Positions 10,641 through 22,675 of a stretch of 64,000 nucleotides of DNA are shown piece after piece. This stretch comes from Papilionanthe hookeriana x Papilionanthe teres (lineage: Eukaryota > Streptophyta > Magnoliopsida > Asparagales > Orchidaceae). Under the pieces are notes generated by a model, which saw only the letters and a program-made list of their open reading frames with translations, did not search any database and was not told the origin of the DNA. The translations under genes were made by a program, and so were the position numbers. Location: the NCBI GenBank assembly GCA_022702705.1, contig CM040427.1, positions 14,717,625 to 14,781,624 on the forward strand. The letters are read 5' to 3'. Positions within the stretch are counted from its first letter, which is position 1. Each line of letters opens with the position of its first letter.

Positions 10641-11175
10641 TCTACTCCAAATCACACCAAATTGATTCCAACCCATTCATGAAACATCCCTAAACTTAAC
10701 CCAACATTTATTTGGCATGGTCTTTCACAAAATTCTTCATCCAAAAGTCCATCTTGAAATATAAAGGCCCACCCATTTAAGCCTTTTAAAAAGCCTATCC
10801 AAAATGATTTCAAAAAGCCCAAAATCCATTCCAAAGCCCACATGAGATTTCCTCTCATCATCCCTTTGATTTACATCATTCCCAAAGTTTCAAACTCATC
10901 ATCAAATTATCCTAAATTAAGCCTCATGCCAATCTCCCCTAAAGTCATCAAAAATGCCAACATCCTTTCTCATGCAAATGAGCTAACTTTTCCCTAAGCC
11001 AAATGGAGCCATGAAGCCATGCATAAGCCACATACAAGCCATGGAAGCCACTTTTCACCTCACCAAGCCATTAATGGCAAGAGGAGGGGGTTCTTTCTTA
11101 ACCCTTTATTAAACCTTTTTAACCTCATTTATGCTACACTCTAAACCATGCTTAGCCACCTCACCATGGATGGAG

Positions 11176-11180
11176 ACTTC
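11176..11180. repeat. Target site duplication ACTTC, left of Copia
   Basis: ACTTC precedes the Copia LTR start TGTTGG; the same five bases follow the other LTR end at 19313-19317. In the uninterrupted 3' LTR of the host element the site occurs once, as GAGACTTCTCCACTCC near 40031, which confirms the insertion. Confidence 0.95.
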
Positions 11181-12485
11181 TGTTGGATTTTGGGGATCAT
11201 GCGCAACGGAAGAGAAATTAATTTAAACGCATATTAAAGTCATTTCCCCAAAACCACCAAGGATCTGATATGCTCATACAAATCAAAACATAAACCCAAA
11301 AAGAAGTGCAAGAAATCATACCATGCAAGAGTTCTACTCTTAGATTTCCTCGGATCTTTAAGGCGCCGAAACCACCGCCCTCACCGTATCCACACTCGAA
11401 CGGATTTCCAAATGGCTTCCAATCGCTAGATCGGAAACGGGGTTTTCTCCAAAACCAAAAGAACTCTCTTCCTCTCTTGCAAGAGTTCAAAAGGAATAAA
11501 AAAAATTGACTTCATAAGCCACGACCCCTCCTTTTAATCAAGTGGCACCATTTCATGGCACCTCTTCATTATTATTATAAATTACTCAAGAGAGAGAGTG
11601 TTCATCAACCATTCTAGTCCATTCAAATTTTGTGCGACCCTATAGGTTCAATTAACATTGGCGGTAGGCTTAAATCACCATTTAAAAACCTACGAGTTAT
11701 AGTTGGTCTCTAGCAAGACACTATAACTACCCGAGTTAGTATGAATAGTCTCAAGATCCGAGACAACCTCGATTGTTAATGACATAATCCTTTTATCATG
11801 TGATATCATGATAGAATATAAGGCATGGAATAATGTCAACCTTATATCTCTCTATCTTTAATTTCTCGACTCCCGATTAGATCGATAAAATAAATGCGAT
11901 TGATCTCCATCAATTCATTTAAGTGTGGCCACACAATTCTCGCCTAAATCATTCGAGGGCCCGGAGATATCTCTCTTATTATAAGAGGGATAAATTCCAT
12001 CTTGATTACTCATATCTCACTACATGATTCACATTATGCCCAATCATAATCTTTATGGTTATCCGGGCAAAGACAACGTTGGGTTATGTCTAAACATAAT
12101 ATTCCTCATGTTGAGAACCATGACAATCTCAGGTCAGAGGATTCGATGTCACTACAACTTGAGATTAACATATGACTTATATCCATGATTTAATCTCAAA
12201 GCGAGTCGATCCAATATTTTTTCTCCAATAAATACATATAAATCTGATGTGTATCCTCATACATATATTCATCTCATGAATATCCATCAAACTTTATATT
12301 AATCTTTATTTATTGTCATTCCCACAACAATAAGCGATTATGGATATTTAGAATAATCTTCATAATAAACATGAAACTATTCAAGGTTCTTCTTCTATCA
12401 TAAACATGATAATTAAAATAGAAGAATATTCATAAAAGTTCAAAATACATATCCATATAATTGGCACAGAGCACTATCACTAACG
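11181..12485 (-). repeat. Copia 3' LTR
   Basis: About 1305 bases, starts (plus strand) TGTTGGATTTTGGGG and ends CACTAACG, where the other LTR has CACTAACA. Alignable along its whole length with 18000-19312, with many scattered substitutions and 1-2 base indels. Confidence 0.94.
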
Positions 12486-12496
12486 ATCTCCCACTC
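12486..12496 (-). promoter_or_regulatory. Copia polypurine tract
   Basis: Minus strand reads GAGTGGGAGAT immediately upstream of the 3' LTR, the typical Copia PPT used to prime plus-strand DNA synthesis. Confidence 0.85.
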
Positions 12497-12499
12497 GCA

Positions 12500-13159
12500 C
12501 TGTAGCCCATTTATCAATGTATCTAATACCCATGGACCTTACATGACCCTCATGCTTTGCTTGTGGTAGAGGCTTAGTTAATGGATCCGCAACATTGTCA
12601 TCTCGTTGCAACTTTGCATATTTTAACGTCACCTCTCCGAATAATTTCTCTAAGGAGATGATAACGCCCGAGTATATGTTTGGATCGCCGATGTGACCTA
12701 GGTTCCTTTGCTTGTGCTTTATAGCACCATTGTTGTCACAATAAATCTCAACAGATTTGTGATACTAGGAATCACTCCAAGGTCGAAACAAATTTCTTTA
12801 TCCAAATCGCTTCTTTCGTCGCATCACATGCCGCTATGTACTCGACTTCGGTTGTAGAATCGAGCAATGATGCTTTGCTTTGAACTCTTCCAGCTAATAG
12901 CACCACCATTTAAACAAAACACATATCCCGATTGCGATCGATAATCATCTTTGTGTGATTGAAAGCTTGCATCCGTGTAACCTCTTACAACCGGATCATC
13001 TTCCAATCCACCAAACACCAAGAACACATCCTTAGTTCTTCTCAAGTACTTAAGAATGTTCTTGATCGCTATCCAGGTGACTTTCACCGGATCCGATCGG
13101 TATCCGCTCGTTATGCTTAAAGCATAAGAAACATCCGGTCCTAGTACATAACATGGCAT
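12500..13159 (-). pseudogene. Copia RNase H domain
   Basis: The open part 12824-13159 encodes HxxxxKxILKYLRRTKD-type sequence, the catalytic region GYTDASFQSHKDDYRSQSGYVF and ISWKSSKQ. A frameshift follows; in other frames the expected YIAACDATKEAIW, a CDNNGAI motif and the terminal DNVADPLTKPL-type motif can be read down to about 12530. RNase H removes template RNA during reverse transcription. Broken by at least one shift and stops. Confidence 0.88.
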
Positions 13160-13248
13160 ACATGATAGATCCTATAGCGAAGCATAAGGAATTTTACTCA
13201 TACGCTCTCGCTCATCATTAGTGTTAGGACACCGAGTCTTGCTAAGCG

Positions 13249-14025
13249 TTATGCCATGTGACATAGGCAAGAATCCTCTCTTGGACTCTTCCATACGTAA
13301 CCTTTCGGCATAAGGTCTATATATGTACTTTGATTTAGAGCGATTAGCCTTTTAGATCTATCTCTATAGATCTTTATCCCTAGGACATAGGATGCCTCTC
13401 CTAAATCCTTCATTGAGAAACATTTACCCAACCAAGTTTTGACATTGTCCAAGGTAGATATGTCATTCCCAATGAGTAATATGTCATCGACATATAAGAC
13501 CAGAAAAACAATAGTGCTCCCACTAACTTTCTTGTAAACACAAGGTTCATCTTCATTTTTGATAAAGCCAAACTCTTCGATCGTCTCATCAAAACGAAGA
13601 TTCCAACTCCTCGAAGCCCGCTTCAAACCATAAATGGATCTTAGAAGCTTGCACACTTTACTGAATTCTCGGGATGAACAAAACCTTCGGAGTTGTGTCA
13701 TATACACATCCTCAAACAAGTTTCCATTAAGAAACGCAGCTTTAACATCCATTTGCCATATCTCATAGTCATAATATGCAGCAATGGCAATGAGAATTCT
13801 AATAGACTTAAACATGGCTACCGGTGAAAAAGTTTCATCATAGTCAATACCATGAATTTGTTTAAAACCTTTTGCAACAAGTCTTGCTTTATAAGTATGC
13901 ATATTACCATCCATGTCGGTTTTCTTCTTGAAAACCCACTTGCACCCAATGATCTTAATATCATCCGGTGGATCAACCAAGTTCCAAACTTGATTATCAT
14001 ACATGGATTGGATTTCGGATTTCAT
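13249..14025 (-). CDS. Copia reverse transcriptase
   Basis: A 258-residue open frame starting near the usual MKSEIQSMYDNQVWNLVD sequence. Motifs in order: IGCKWVFKKK, YKARLVAKGFKQ, GIDYDETFSPVA, WQMDVKAAFLNG, VCKLLRSIYGLKRASRSW, the catalytic YVDDILLIGND, and KDLGEASYVLGIKI. All the main RT blocks are present. The last 15 residues drift out of frame before the SHG-type block, so the protein is separated from RNase H by a shift near 13300. Confidence 0.93.
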   Translation of the reverse strand: MKSEIQSMYDNQVWNLVDPPDDIKIIGCKWVFKKKTDMDGNMHTYKARLVAKGFKQIHGIDYDETFSPVAMFKSIRILIAIAAYYDYEIWQMDVKAAFLNGNLFEDVYMTQLRRFCSSREFSKVCKLLRSIYGLKRASRSWNLRFDETIEEFGFIKNEDEPCVYKKVSGSTIVFLVLYVDDILLIGNDISTLDNVKTWLGKCFSMKDLGEASYVLGIKIYRDRSKRLIALNQSTYIDLMPKGYVWKSPREDSCLCHMA

Positions 14026-14030
14026 GGCCT

Positions 14031-14979
14031 CTAACCATTTGTCGAGTCTAGATCTAACATAGCATCTTGATAGGTAGTAGGATCACCATGATCCATTAAC
14101 AATACATCATGATCATTATTCATGAGAAATCCATATCTCTCGGGCTCATAACGTATTCTATTAGATCTACGTAGTTCTTGTGTTACAACCGGTGTGTCAA
14201 TAACTCCTTGTTGACCACCATCATCCAAAGGCATTTCAATGTTATTTTGTGACTCTCGAACTTCTTCGAGTTGTACTTTACTCCCATCGATTCCATTAGA
14301 AATAAATTCCCTTTCCAAAAAGAAACCATTTCTAGCAATAAACACTTTGTTCTCAATGGGATTGTAAAAGTAATATCCTTTAGTCTCATTAGGATAACCC
14401 ACAAAAATACATTTATCGATTTAGGTTCAAGTTTATTAGAATGTAAACGCTTTACATAAGCTTCACAACCCCAAATCTTAAGAAAAAGCAAACTAGGCTT
14501 CTTCCCAGTCCATATCTCATATGGTGTCTTTTCAACCCTTTTGGATGGAACTCTATTTAGTGTAAAAGCAATCATCATAAGTGCATAACCCCAAAAGAAA
14601 GTGGAAGATCTGACGCACTCATCATTGATCGAACCATATCAAATAGAGTTCGATTCCTTCTTTCAGACACACCATTCCATTGTGGTGTTCCAGGAGGAGT
14701 AAGTTGTGAAACAATTCCACAACTCTTAAGATGATCACCAAACTCTTGGCTCAAATATTCTCCACCTCAATCGGATCGAAGCACCTTAATTGTCTTACCA
14801 AGTTGATTTTGTACTTCATTTTGAAAATACTTGAACATTTCAAATGATTCATATTTATGTCTCATCAAATAGACATAACCATACCTATCGAAATCATCGG
14901 TAAAGGTAATGAAGTACCTGTAACCTCCTATGGCTTCTATACTTAATGGTTCACATACATCCGTATGTATTAGGACCAA
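14031..14979 (-). pseudogene. Copia integrase
   Basis: Several frames together: 14767-14979 gives HTDVCEPLS (first catalytic Asp), FITFTDDFDRYGYVYLM and KVLRSD (second Asp), then an Arg codon of RSDRGGEY is a TGA stop. The third catalytic Glu lies in the SERRNRTL-type sequence near 14650, and 14183-14578 gives MMIAFTLNRVPSKRV, TPYEIWTGKKPSL, the C-terminal region. 14031-14402 continues toward RT with GYPNETKGYYFYNP. Integrates the cDNA into the genome when intact. Confidence 0.87.
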
Positions 14980-14995
14980 TAATTCACTAGCCCTT

Positions 14996-15487
14996 TCACC
15001 GTGTCCGAGTAAAAGGCTCCTTTGTCATTTTCCCCAAAAGACACGATTCGCAAGTATCAAATGATTCATAATCAAATGAATTCAAAAGTCCATCTTTATG
15101 GAGTTTTGAAATGCGTTTCTCATTTATGTGTCCTAGACGACAATGCCAAAGATAGGTTACATTCAAGTCATTTGACTTAAATTTCTTGGTAGCAATGTTA
15201 CATACGGAAAAATCATTGGATATTTGAAGGTTCAAAACATAAAGACCATCTAGTAAAACGACATTTGCATAGAACATATCTTTATGATAAATGGAGCAAA
15301 TATTATTCCTTATAATAAAAGCAAAACCATCATTATCCAAACAAGAAACCGAAACAATGTTTCTACACATTGTAGGAACATAAAAACAATTGTTCAATAC
15401 TAACAAAAGCCCACTAGGTAAAGAAAGTTCATAACTTCCTACGACTAAAGCAACAACTTTTGCTCCATTGCCTACGCGAAGATCCAC
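14996..15487 (-). CDS. Copia protease remnant and GAG-pre-integrase domain
   Basis: 163-residue open frame. Its N-terminal half reads LRVGNGAKVVALVVGSYELSLPSG, LNNCFYVPTMCRNIVSVSCL, the sequence that follows the Copia protease. The C-terminal half is the zinc-binding pre-integrase domain: WHCRLGHINEKRISKLHKDG and CESCLLGKM, giving the His-His-Cys-Cys pattern. The protease active site upstream (around 15490-15600) is broken by stops. Confidence 0.88.
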   Translation of the reverse strand: MDLRVGNGAKVVALVVGSYELSLPSGLLLVLNNCFYVPTMCRNIVSVSCLDNDGFAFIIRNNICSIYHKDMFYANVVLLDGLYVLNLQISNDFSVCNIATKKFKSNDLNVTYLWHCRLGHINEKRISKLHKDGLLNSFDYESFDTCESCLLGKMTKEPFTRTR

Positions 15488-15639
15488 TTCGCCCGTTTCG
15501 ATTTTCTACTCCTCTTTAGTCCCTGCACATTTGCACGAAATGTGAGATGCGGATCCGAGTATCCAATATCCGGGAACTAGAAGGAGTATAATGAATCCGT
15601 ATAACATTTATACCTGAAGCACTTGGTCCCACCGAGTCT

Positions 15640-15956
15640 TCTTGTTGATTTGATCTTCCTTATAAAGTTTGCAATTTCTTTTCCAATGACCGGGTTCATT
15701 GCAAAGAAACGGACATCATCCTTCGGGATTTAGCCTTGGAACTAAGATTGGGCTTAGGTTTAGGATTGGACTTTCCACCCCAACCTTTGCCTTTTCCTTT
15801 TCCTTTCTTCTTAAAACCCTTACCCTTTTGCTTAACCATTAAGATTTGCTCAGGCTTGGATTTTATATTTTGTTCAGCAGTTTTAAGCATCGTATGCAAC
15901 TCTGATATTGATTTGTCCATCTCATTCATATTGTAGTTCATGACAAACCTGGTCAT
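15640..15956 (-). pseudogene. Copia gag C-terminus with basic linker and zinc knuckle
   Basis: Frame 15696-15956 contains a coiled N-terminal stretch and a very basic Gly/Lys/Pro tail (KGKGFKKKGKGKGKGWGG). In a shifted frame just after it, near 15670-15720, the retroviral zinc knuckle can be read as CPFLCNEPGHWKRNC. The first spacing is Cys-x3-Cys instead of the normal Cys-x2-Cys, so there is probably a small insertion. The knuckle binds element RNA for packaging. Confidence 0.78.
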
Positions 15957-15958
15957 AA

Positions 15959-16473
15959 CTACGAGGAAGTGAATTCAAGAGCAAATCGAGTAGCCAATTC
16001 TTGGCTCAATGGAAATCCAATCCTTGCCAGGTGCTCCATGTAACCTTTCATTTTCAATACATGAGCACTAACTGAACTACCTTCAGTCATTTTGCAAGAA
16101 TGCAATGCCTTGGTATTTTCATACCTTTCATGCCTTGCTTGTTGCTGGAACATTTCCTTTAGGTTTATGATCATATCATAAGCCTCCATATGTTCTAAAT
16201 CTTTCTGGATCTCAGAACTCATGGCAACTAACATCAAGCAAGCAACATCTACAGAGTCATTATGATGCTTCTCATAAGCATTCTTTTTCGTTCCGGAGGC
16301 ATTATCATCTGGTTTTTCGGGGTGAGGTTCATCCGGGACATATAACTTCCTTTCGTGTTTGAGAACAATTCTCAAATTACGAAACCGATCGGAAGTTAGC
16401 CCTCGTAAGCTTGTCCTTCTCGAGGACCGATCGCAATGAAAATGCGAGAATTGTTATTATTGTTGTTGGCCAT
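15959..16473 (-). pseudogene. Copia gag, N-terminal part
   Basis: The ATG at 16471-16473 gives MANNNNNNS, the usual Copia gag start; frame changes follow almost at once (an insertion near 16440 and a TAA in the next frame). From 16375 to 15959 the frame is open: LRIVLKHERKLYVPDEPHP, DVACLMLVAMSSEIQKDLE, EMFQQQARHERYENTKAL, and SVSAHVLKMKGYMEHLARIG, all gag-family (UBN2-like) motifs. Confidence 0.86.
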
Positions 16474-17986
16474 CTACAATAAATGCAAAGTTTAAGTATA
16501 TTAATTATGAAAAACTCCCACTAAATTAATAATCCCTCTTTAAAATTATATTAACTTTAGTGGTATAAGATCCATAATTATACTTAATTTTAAGTCGGCT
16601 TTGGCATGACACTTAAAATCAAGTATATTTAGGTAGGTAACTATTACCAATTGCATCAAATGCAACTCTTAATGGGATTTTTGACATCTTATGTCGTAGC
16701 ATGTTTAAATCTCATCTCATGCCCTTAGGCCCAAAACCATTTTGTAAGCCTAATTAAGTTTTACCATTTTAAACACATGAGTAGCACCATTACTCATCCT
16801 GCCATGCTAATATTATCTAATGTACTCCTACTTTGGTAGAACCCACATCATGGTGATATTAGTTTTTGACAGGTGTTTAATAATAATGGATGGCATGAAA
16901 AACTTAAAATTTCAAATGAGGGATCGTTATAGATTTTAAATTATAATGATGTTATGATTTATTTTAGTATCATATACTAAACCACATCACGTGAAAATAT
17001 CAAAATCGAAGCATAATTAAGCGTGTCAAAATATGGCCCCAAAACAGAATGATCTTCATAAGCCGATTATGAAGATCAAAAGTCCAATCTAAGGGTAAAA
17101 AGTAACTTCTAAAGCCTTCGAGATCACCATCTCCCGCATGGACTTCTAGCTCCTCCATCACCATGGTGGATAGTGGACTTCAAGTGCCTTGCTTTGTCTT
17201 CTCACGATTTATCTCACCAAGAATAAATACATGTAATATAAATTACAACAAAGCAAAATGGCACGCAGGCCATAATTAATAATTACATCCCATTGCAAAA
17301 ATTAAAAATATTACAACAATGCAGTTCACAGAAGTCACTCGGCCATATTATGTGTCACGCAAGTCAATACATCATGTATTAATCTAATTAATACATCCAT
17401 GTTTGACAAACTAAAAATAATAATAATAATAATAAAAATTACTTGATAATTGGCTCGATGTTTCTAAAACAATTAGATTTATGAGGCGTTAGGAATAAAA
17501 ACGGCGGTTCCGATAAAATTTTACACTTTAAAAAAAAAATTTTCTTAATTAAAATCTGTACATCGCAATACTAAAATTTTATATTTTTGCCAAAAACAAT
17601 CCAAAATTTCATAAATTATTTAAAAGGAATTTCATGCAAAAAATTATAAATATTGCAATATAAATTCAACACTTTAATCTAATTAAAATTTGAATCCAGA
17701 TTTTAAATTCGCATTAAATCATAATTTAATTAATCATATAAATTAATTAATGCGAATAGGTGCTATTCGAACGAATAGACACGAGGTAGTTGGGCCTCAC
17801 AAACCAAGAGGTGCCAACCCATTAGACACCTATTGGTGTCAACTCCACATTGACCGCCCGCCATAACCGCCTGCCAACGGCCAACCGTCGCCGTCGCCAA
17901 CCGCCGCCGCCGAAACCGCCGTGGCCATAGCCGCCGTACCGACGTCCAAATATGTCGTTAAATTGATTTCTATGAAAACACAAGTT
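16474..17986 (-). other. Copia 5' leader, non-coding
   Basis: About 1.5 kb between gag start and PBS with no supportable gene. AT-rich for the most part, with a (TAA)n run near 17418-17432. At 17850-17945 there is a GC-rich patch of CCGCCG/GCCGCC words. It is longer than the leaders of many plant Copia elements. Confidence 0.6.
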
Positions 17987-17998
17987 GGCTCGATACCA
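17987..17998 (-). promoter_or_regulatory. Copia primer binding site, initiator Met tRNA type
   Basis: Minus strand reads TGGTATCGAGCC. The usual plant Copia PBS is TGGTATCAGAGC, complementary to initiator tRNA-Met; one A is missing here. It lies one base inside the 5' LTR end. Confidence 0.85.
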
Positions 17999-17999
17999 C

Positions 18000-19312
18000 C
18001 GTTGGATTTTGGGGATCATGCGCAACTGAAGCGAAATTAATTTAAACGCATATTAAAGTCATTTCCCAAAACCACCGAGGATCTAATGTGCTCATACAAA
18101 TCAAAACATAAACCCAAAAAGAAGTGCAAGAAATCATACCATGCAAGAGTTCTACTCTTAGATTTCCTCGGATCTTTAAGGCGCCGAAACCACCGCCTCT
18201 ACCGGTATCCACACTCGAACGGATTTCATAATGGCTTCCAACTGCTAGATCGGAAACGGGGTTTTCTCCAAAACCAAAAGAACTCTCTTCCTCTCTTGCA
18301 AGAGTTCAAAAGGAATAAAAAAAAAATTGACTTCATAAGCCATGACTCCTCCTTTTAATTGAAGTGGCACCATTTCATGGCACCTCTTCATTATTATTAT
18401 AAATTACTCAAGAGAGAGAGTGTTCATCAACCATTCTAGTCCATTCAAATTTTGTGCGACCTTATAGGTTCAATTAACATTAGCGGTAGGCTTAAATCAC
18501 CATTTAAAAACCTACAAGTTATAGTTGGTCTCTAAGCAAGACACTATAACTACCCAAGTTAGTATGAATAGTCTCAAGATCCGAGACAACTCGATTGTTA
18601 ATGACATAATCCTTTTATCATGCGATATCATGATAGTAATATAAGGCATGGAATAATGTCAACCTTATATCTCTCTATCTTTAATTTTCGACTCTCGATT
18701 AGGTCGATAAAATAAATGCAATTGATCTCCATCAATTCATTTGAGTGTGGCCACACAATTCTCGACCTAAATCATTCGAGGGCCCGAGAGATATCTCTCT
18801 TATTATAAGAGGGATAAATTCCATCTTGATTACTCATATCTCACTACATGATTCACATTATGCCCAATCATAATCTTTATGGTCATCCGGTCAAAGACAA
18901 TGTCGGGTTATGTCTAAACATAATATTCCTCATGTTGAGAACCACGACAATCTCGAGGTCGAGAGGATTCGATGTCACTACTGACTTGAGATTAACATAT
19001 GACTTATATCCATGATTTAATCTCAAAGCGAGTCGATCCAATATTTGTTCTCCAATAAATACATATAAATCGATGTGTATCCTCATACATATATTCATCT
19101 CATGAATATCCATCAAACTTTATATTAATCTTTATTTATTGTCATTCCCACTAACAATAAGCGATTATGGACATTTAGAATAATCTTCATAATAAACATG
19201 AAACTATTCAAGGTTCTTCTTCTATCATAAACATGCTAATTAAAATAGAAGAATATTCATAAAAGTTCAAAATACATATCCATATAATAGGCCTAGGACA
19301 CTATCACTAACA
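18000..19312 (-). repeat. Copia 5' LTR
   Basis: About 1313 bases, matching 11181-12485. Outer end CACTAACA, inner end CGTTGG (T to C change at the terminal base). Short open frames inside it (for example 18086-18358) exist in both LTRs only because the LTRs are copies. Confidence 0.94.
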
Positions 19313-19317
19313 ACTTC
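19313..19317. repeat. Target site duplication ACTTC, right of Copia
   Basis: Matches 11176-11180; after it the Ogre-like LTR resumes with TCCACTCCAATTCAGC. Confidence 0.95.
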
Positions 19318-19710
19318 TCCACTCCAATTCAGCTGAGCCATATGATTCCCTTCTGCCCAAATCAGGCCTGGTGGGTGCACCAAGCCCATTTCTATGGGTT
19401 GACCAAACCAAGTCCAAAAGAGCCTCTTCCCCCATTCCATTTAAATCAAATCCCTTTACACAAGGCGAAAGCCAATTGAGTTCACCAAATCCCAGCCTTG
19501 ACCTTCCTGACCATGAGGGTGACCTGACCCTGCCGGCCAGCCGCCTGGGTCGCCGGAAAACGCCATGCTCGAGAGCTCCATGTGAGCCAAAAATTCAAAA
19601 CTCACCTGCCGAGCCGTCCCAACCCCAATGGCCACCGGAGCTCTTCTTCTCCTCCCCGAGCAGCCTAATCCCGACCTTCAAACCCCCCTGGGAAGCCCTC
19701 TAGCCATTCC

Positions 19711-19718
19711 TATTTAAA
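19711..19718 (+). promoter_or_regulatory. Candidate TATA box in the Ogre-like 5' LTR
   Basis: TATTTAAA in the context CCATTCCTATTTAAACACTA, preceded by GC-rich sequence and followed about 30 bases on by CTCTCGGCC. The same box occurs in the 3' LTR at 40430-40437. It would put the transcription start near 19745 and give U3 of about 2.4 kb and R-U5 of about 5.2 kb. No experimental support. Confidence 0.4.
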
Positions 19719-22319
19719 CACTACCCCCTCTCGGCCAAAGGAGTTGTTGAACCAAATCTTACCAAAACTCTGCCAAAATCACTCTAGATCAGTCTCCAGA
19801 AATAGAGAACTTGATCCCCACTGAAATCCAGCCCTAAAACCCTCTCTGTGATCCAATTTTGGAGTTGAAATTCAAGCCCAAAACCAGGACACTTCATCAC
19901 AGAGAGCCAATCTTCAAATTGATTGACTCTACACCTTGACCGGACCAGAGGAGAAGCTCCCCAGGCAAAGCCTCCTAACCAGAGCCGACCATTGCTTCCG
20001 GCCTCCAAGCTTTGTGATCGGCCTTGGTCACTTTTGTACTCAGCATTTCCCAGGAGCAAGAGACTTCATCGCGGAGCTTGCTTGGACTCAATCTAAGGTG
20101 ACACAACCCTCAGATCGAAGCTTCACTTCTCTGAGCAAAGGTATGAACTCACTCTTCCTCCCGAGCTCCTGGAGATTCTCCATTTAGTTTGAGTTGATTT
20201 CAATGCACCTTAACCGTATAGATGTGTTCGTCTCTTCAAGATGAATCGATAGAGTATAAGAACGCAAAAATCCATGGAGAATCGAGTGAGATCTTAGGCT
20301 TTAATTATGGACGGTCACGGGTGCACACCAGTCAGAGATGATAACTAGGAGCCGTTGGATCGCGCGTGTATCGAGCGGATGGTCGAGATCAAGCCGGACA
20401 GCGCAATGATAAGTGAATCGCGGGCCCCCGTAGCACTAACTCAGATGGCGGCACCGAATCACGGAGCGACGCGTGGGCTTTCGATCCAGGCGAGGATGAC
20501 GCGGCGCCGAGTCGGATAAGTAGAAAATTAGGATTTTTTGGATTTATTTAAATACAAGAACTTCAAAAATTCATATCTTTATATAGAAAAATCACAAAAA
20601 TAAAATAAAAATACCCTCTTGCTCAGTGAACAGAGGAGAACAATGTGGAAAAGAAATCAAGTTAATTAGATGAGTATTTTATTTTTAATAATTTATTTAC
20701 TATTTCCAATTCACCATGGCATGAGACCATAGAGCTTTTGAAGCCTCTGATCTTGGGAACATTCCCTGAATTTTTCAAGGTCAGAGACCATCTCTCTTAA
20801 TAGTTATTGATTTTTCAAGTTCATGTCACTGTTTTAGGTATTTTAATTCCAATAATTAGCATGTTGTAAAATAAATTCTAGGAAAATTTGGTGGTATTTC
20901 TTAGGAATAGGGGACTCTATGAAAAATATATTTTGAGTTAATTCATTCATAATAACCCTAATTGGCCTAAACTCCCAAGATTGAATTTGAATTAATTAAG
21001 GTTAACCACACACCAAATTAACTTGAAAACAATTCTCCATTGCTCTTTAGGGTTAGAGGAACCTTACATAAAATTTTGAAATCAATTGGACTTGATTAAC
21101 CCCACCAAATGGATTGATTAAGCCTCATAAGCAAAATGGAACTTTAAAAATTCATAACTCCAAAAATACTTCTCAAAAATTCACAAAATGGTTTTGGAGC
21201 TTCTCTGATATCGGGGAGTTCAGGAAAATTAAAATTGAAATTTTCTAAAAAAGTTGATTTTTCACAATATTTTAATATTTTAATAATTAAAAAATAATAA
21301 AAATCATAAAAACATTAAAAATCATAAAAATGTCACATTTTGAATCCTAATCACTTAGGAATAAACCAAATATTTTTCCTAAGTCCCTAGGATAAGATAT
21401 TGAATTTTAAAAGCTTATTGTAATTTTTAATATTAAAAAAATGAATTTTCAACCTTTATTACTAAAATAATTCTAATAAATAAATAAATAAATCAGAAAA
21501 TTCTAAAATTTGTTTTTCAAGACTCCTCGAGGTTAAAAAAATTTAAGAAAAATGTAAAATCTTTTTTTAAATTTTTATTTTATTTTAAAATTAATTAATA
21601 CTCTAGAAATCAAAATAATTATAATAAATAAAATATAATTCAAAAAATCATAAAAATTGGTCCAAGTGGTTCTCTGGTCATTAGAAACACCCCATAATTT
21701 TCTTAAGGACAGAAACTTTACCTTGGTCATGTTGTTGAATTTTCTTTGAAAACCCCTATTTTCTACTAAAAATAATTATATAAATAAATTAAAGTCAGAA
21801 AAATCACATTTTCTCCTCTAGTGTATTAATTGACATGTGAGTGAGGTGACATAAAAATTTCAAATTCATTTGAGCTCAATTTAGTGAGTTATGAAATAAA
21901 TAATCCTAAAAGGGCATAAAGGTAATTAAAAATTTTAACCCTTAATTAAAACTTTAGGTTTAATCAAAATGGAGGGTAAAATATTTGATTTTAACTTTCT
22001 AATGGATGATTGAAACTTAGGGAAATAAAAGGGTAGAAACCCATTAAACACTCTGAAAATATCAAAATGAAACTCTAATTAATTAAATAATTTAAATTTT
22101 GGAAAGAATATATTTAAAATTTGGATTATTAAAATAGGGATATTATTAAGAGGATATTTATTCTTTAATTTAAAAATCCCTAAATAAGTCACTTCGATAA
22201 TATTTAGTTCTTAATTAAAAAAATTAAAATAATAATTCAAATTAAATAAATTAAAAATTATAATAATATAACCCTTAAATGAATTAAAGCTTAAAGTGTT
22301 AAATGGTCCAATAATTAAA

Positions 22320-22675
22320 ATCAAATTTAAAATCTTGGAGTTAAATTAAATTAAATTAAATTAAGTCAAGTCAAAGTTTAAATTAAATTAAATTAACACC
22401 TTAACAATTAAATTAAATTAAATTTAAAATATTGAAACTAAAATTAAATTAAATTAAAATTAAATTAAATTAAATTACAATTAAATTAAAATTAAATTAA
22501 ATTAAATTAAATTACAATTAAATTAAAATTAAATTAAATTAATTTAAATTAAACTTAAATTAAAATTAAATTAAATTAAAATTAAATTAAAATGAAATTA
22601 AATGAAATGAAATGAAATTAAATTAAATTAAAATCACATTAAATTAAATTAAATTAAATTAAAATCACTTAACAA
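22320..22675 (+). repeat. AAATT pentamer-based low-complexity tract, 5' LTR
   Basis: About 350 bases made almost entirely of AAATT/AAAATT units (TTAAATTAAATT runs). The counterpart in the 3' LTR is 43085-43445 with a different number and order of units, as expected from slippage. Confidence 0.9.

Larger units (their letters stand above)
11181..19312 (-). mobile_element. Copia-superfamily LTR retrotransposon
   Basis: Complete 8.1-kb element on the minus strand: 5' LTR 18000-19312, PBS 17987-17998, gag, integrase, RT, RNase H in Copia order (integrase before RT), PPT 12486-12496, 3' LTR 11181-12485, bounded by ACTTC duplications. Coding frames are broken by several stops and shifts. LTR ends differ by one base at each inner edge (TGTTGG versus CGTTGG, CTAACA versus CTAACG). 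LTRs of 1.3 kb and the RT motif YVDDILLIGND are usual for plant Copia; I do not assign a clade. Confidence 0.95.

Noticed and set aside
10652..10861. 69-residue minus-strand frame, nearly the same at 39507-39716
   Set aside because: It lies in the C-rich block of both LTRs; identity comes from LTR duplication, codon pattern follows the base skew, and no domain is recognisable.
17822..18025. Arg/Gly-rich minus-strand frame as a gene
   Set aside because: It runs across the PBS into the LTR and depends on a short GC-rich repeat.
19371..19703. Pro/Ser-rich plus-strand frame, also at 40004-40333
   Set aside because: Same reason: LTR copies of non-coding GC-rich sequence; the two versions differ by frame-affecting changes near the end.
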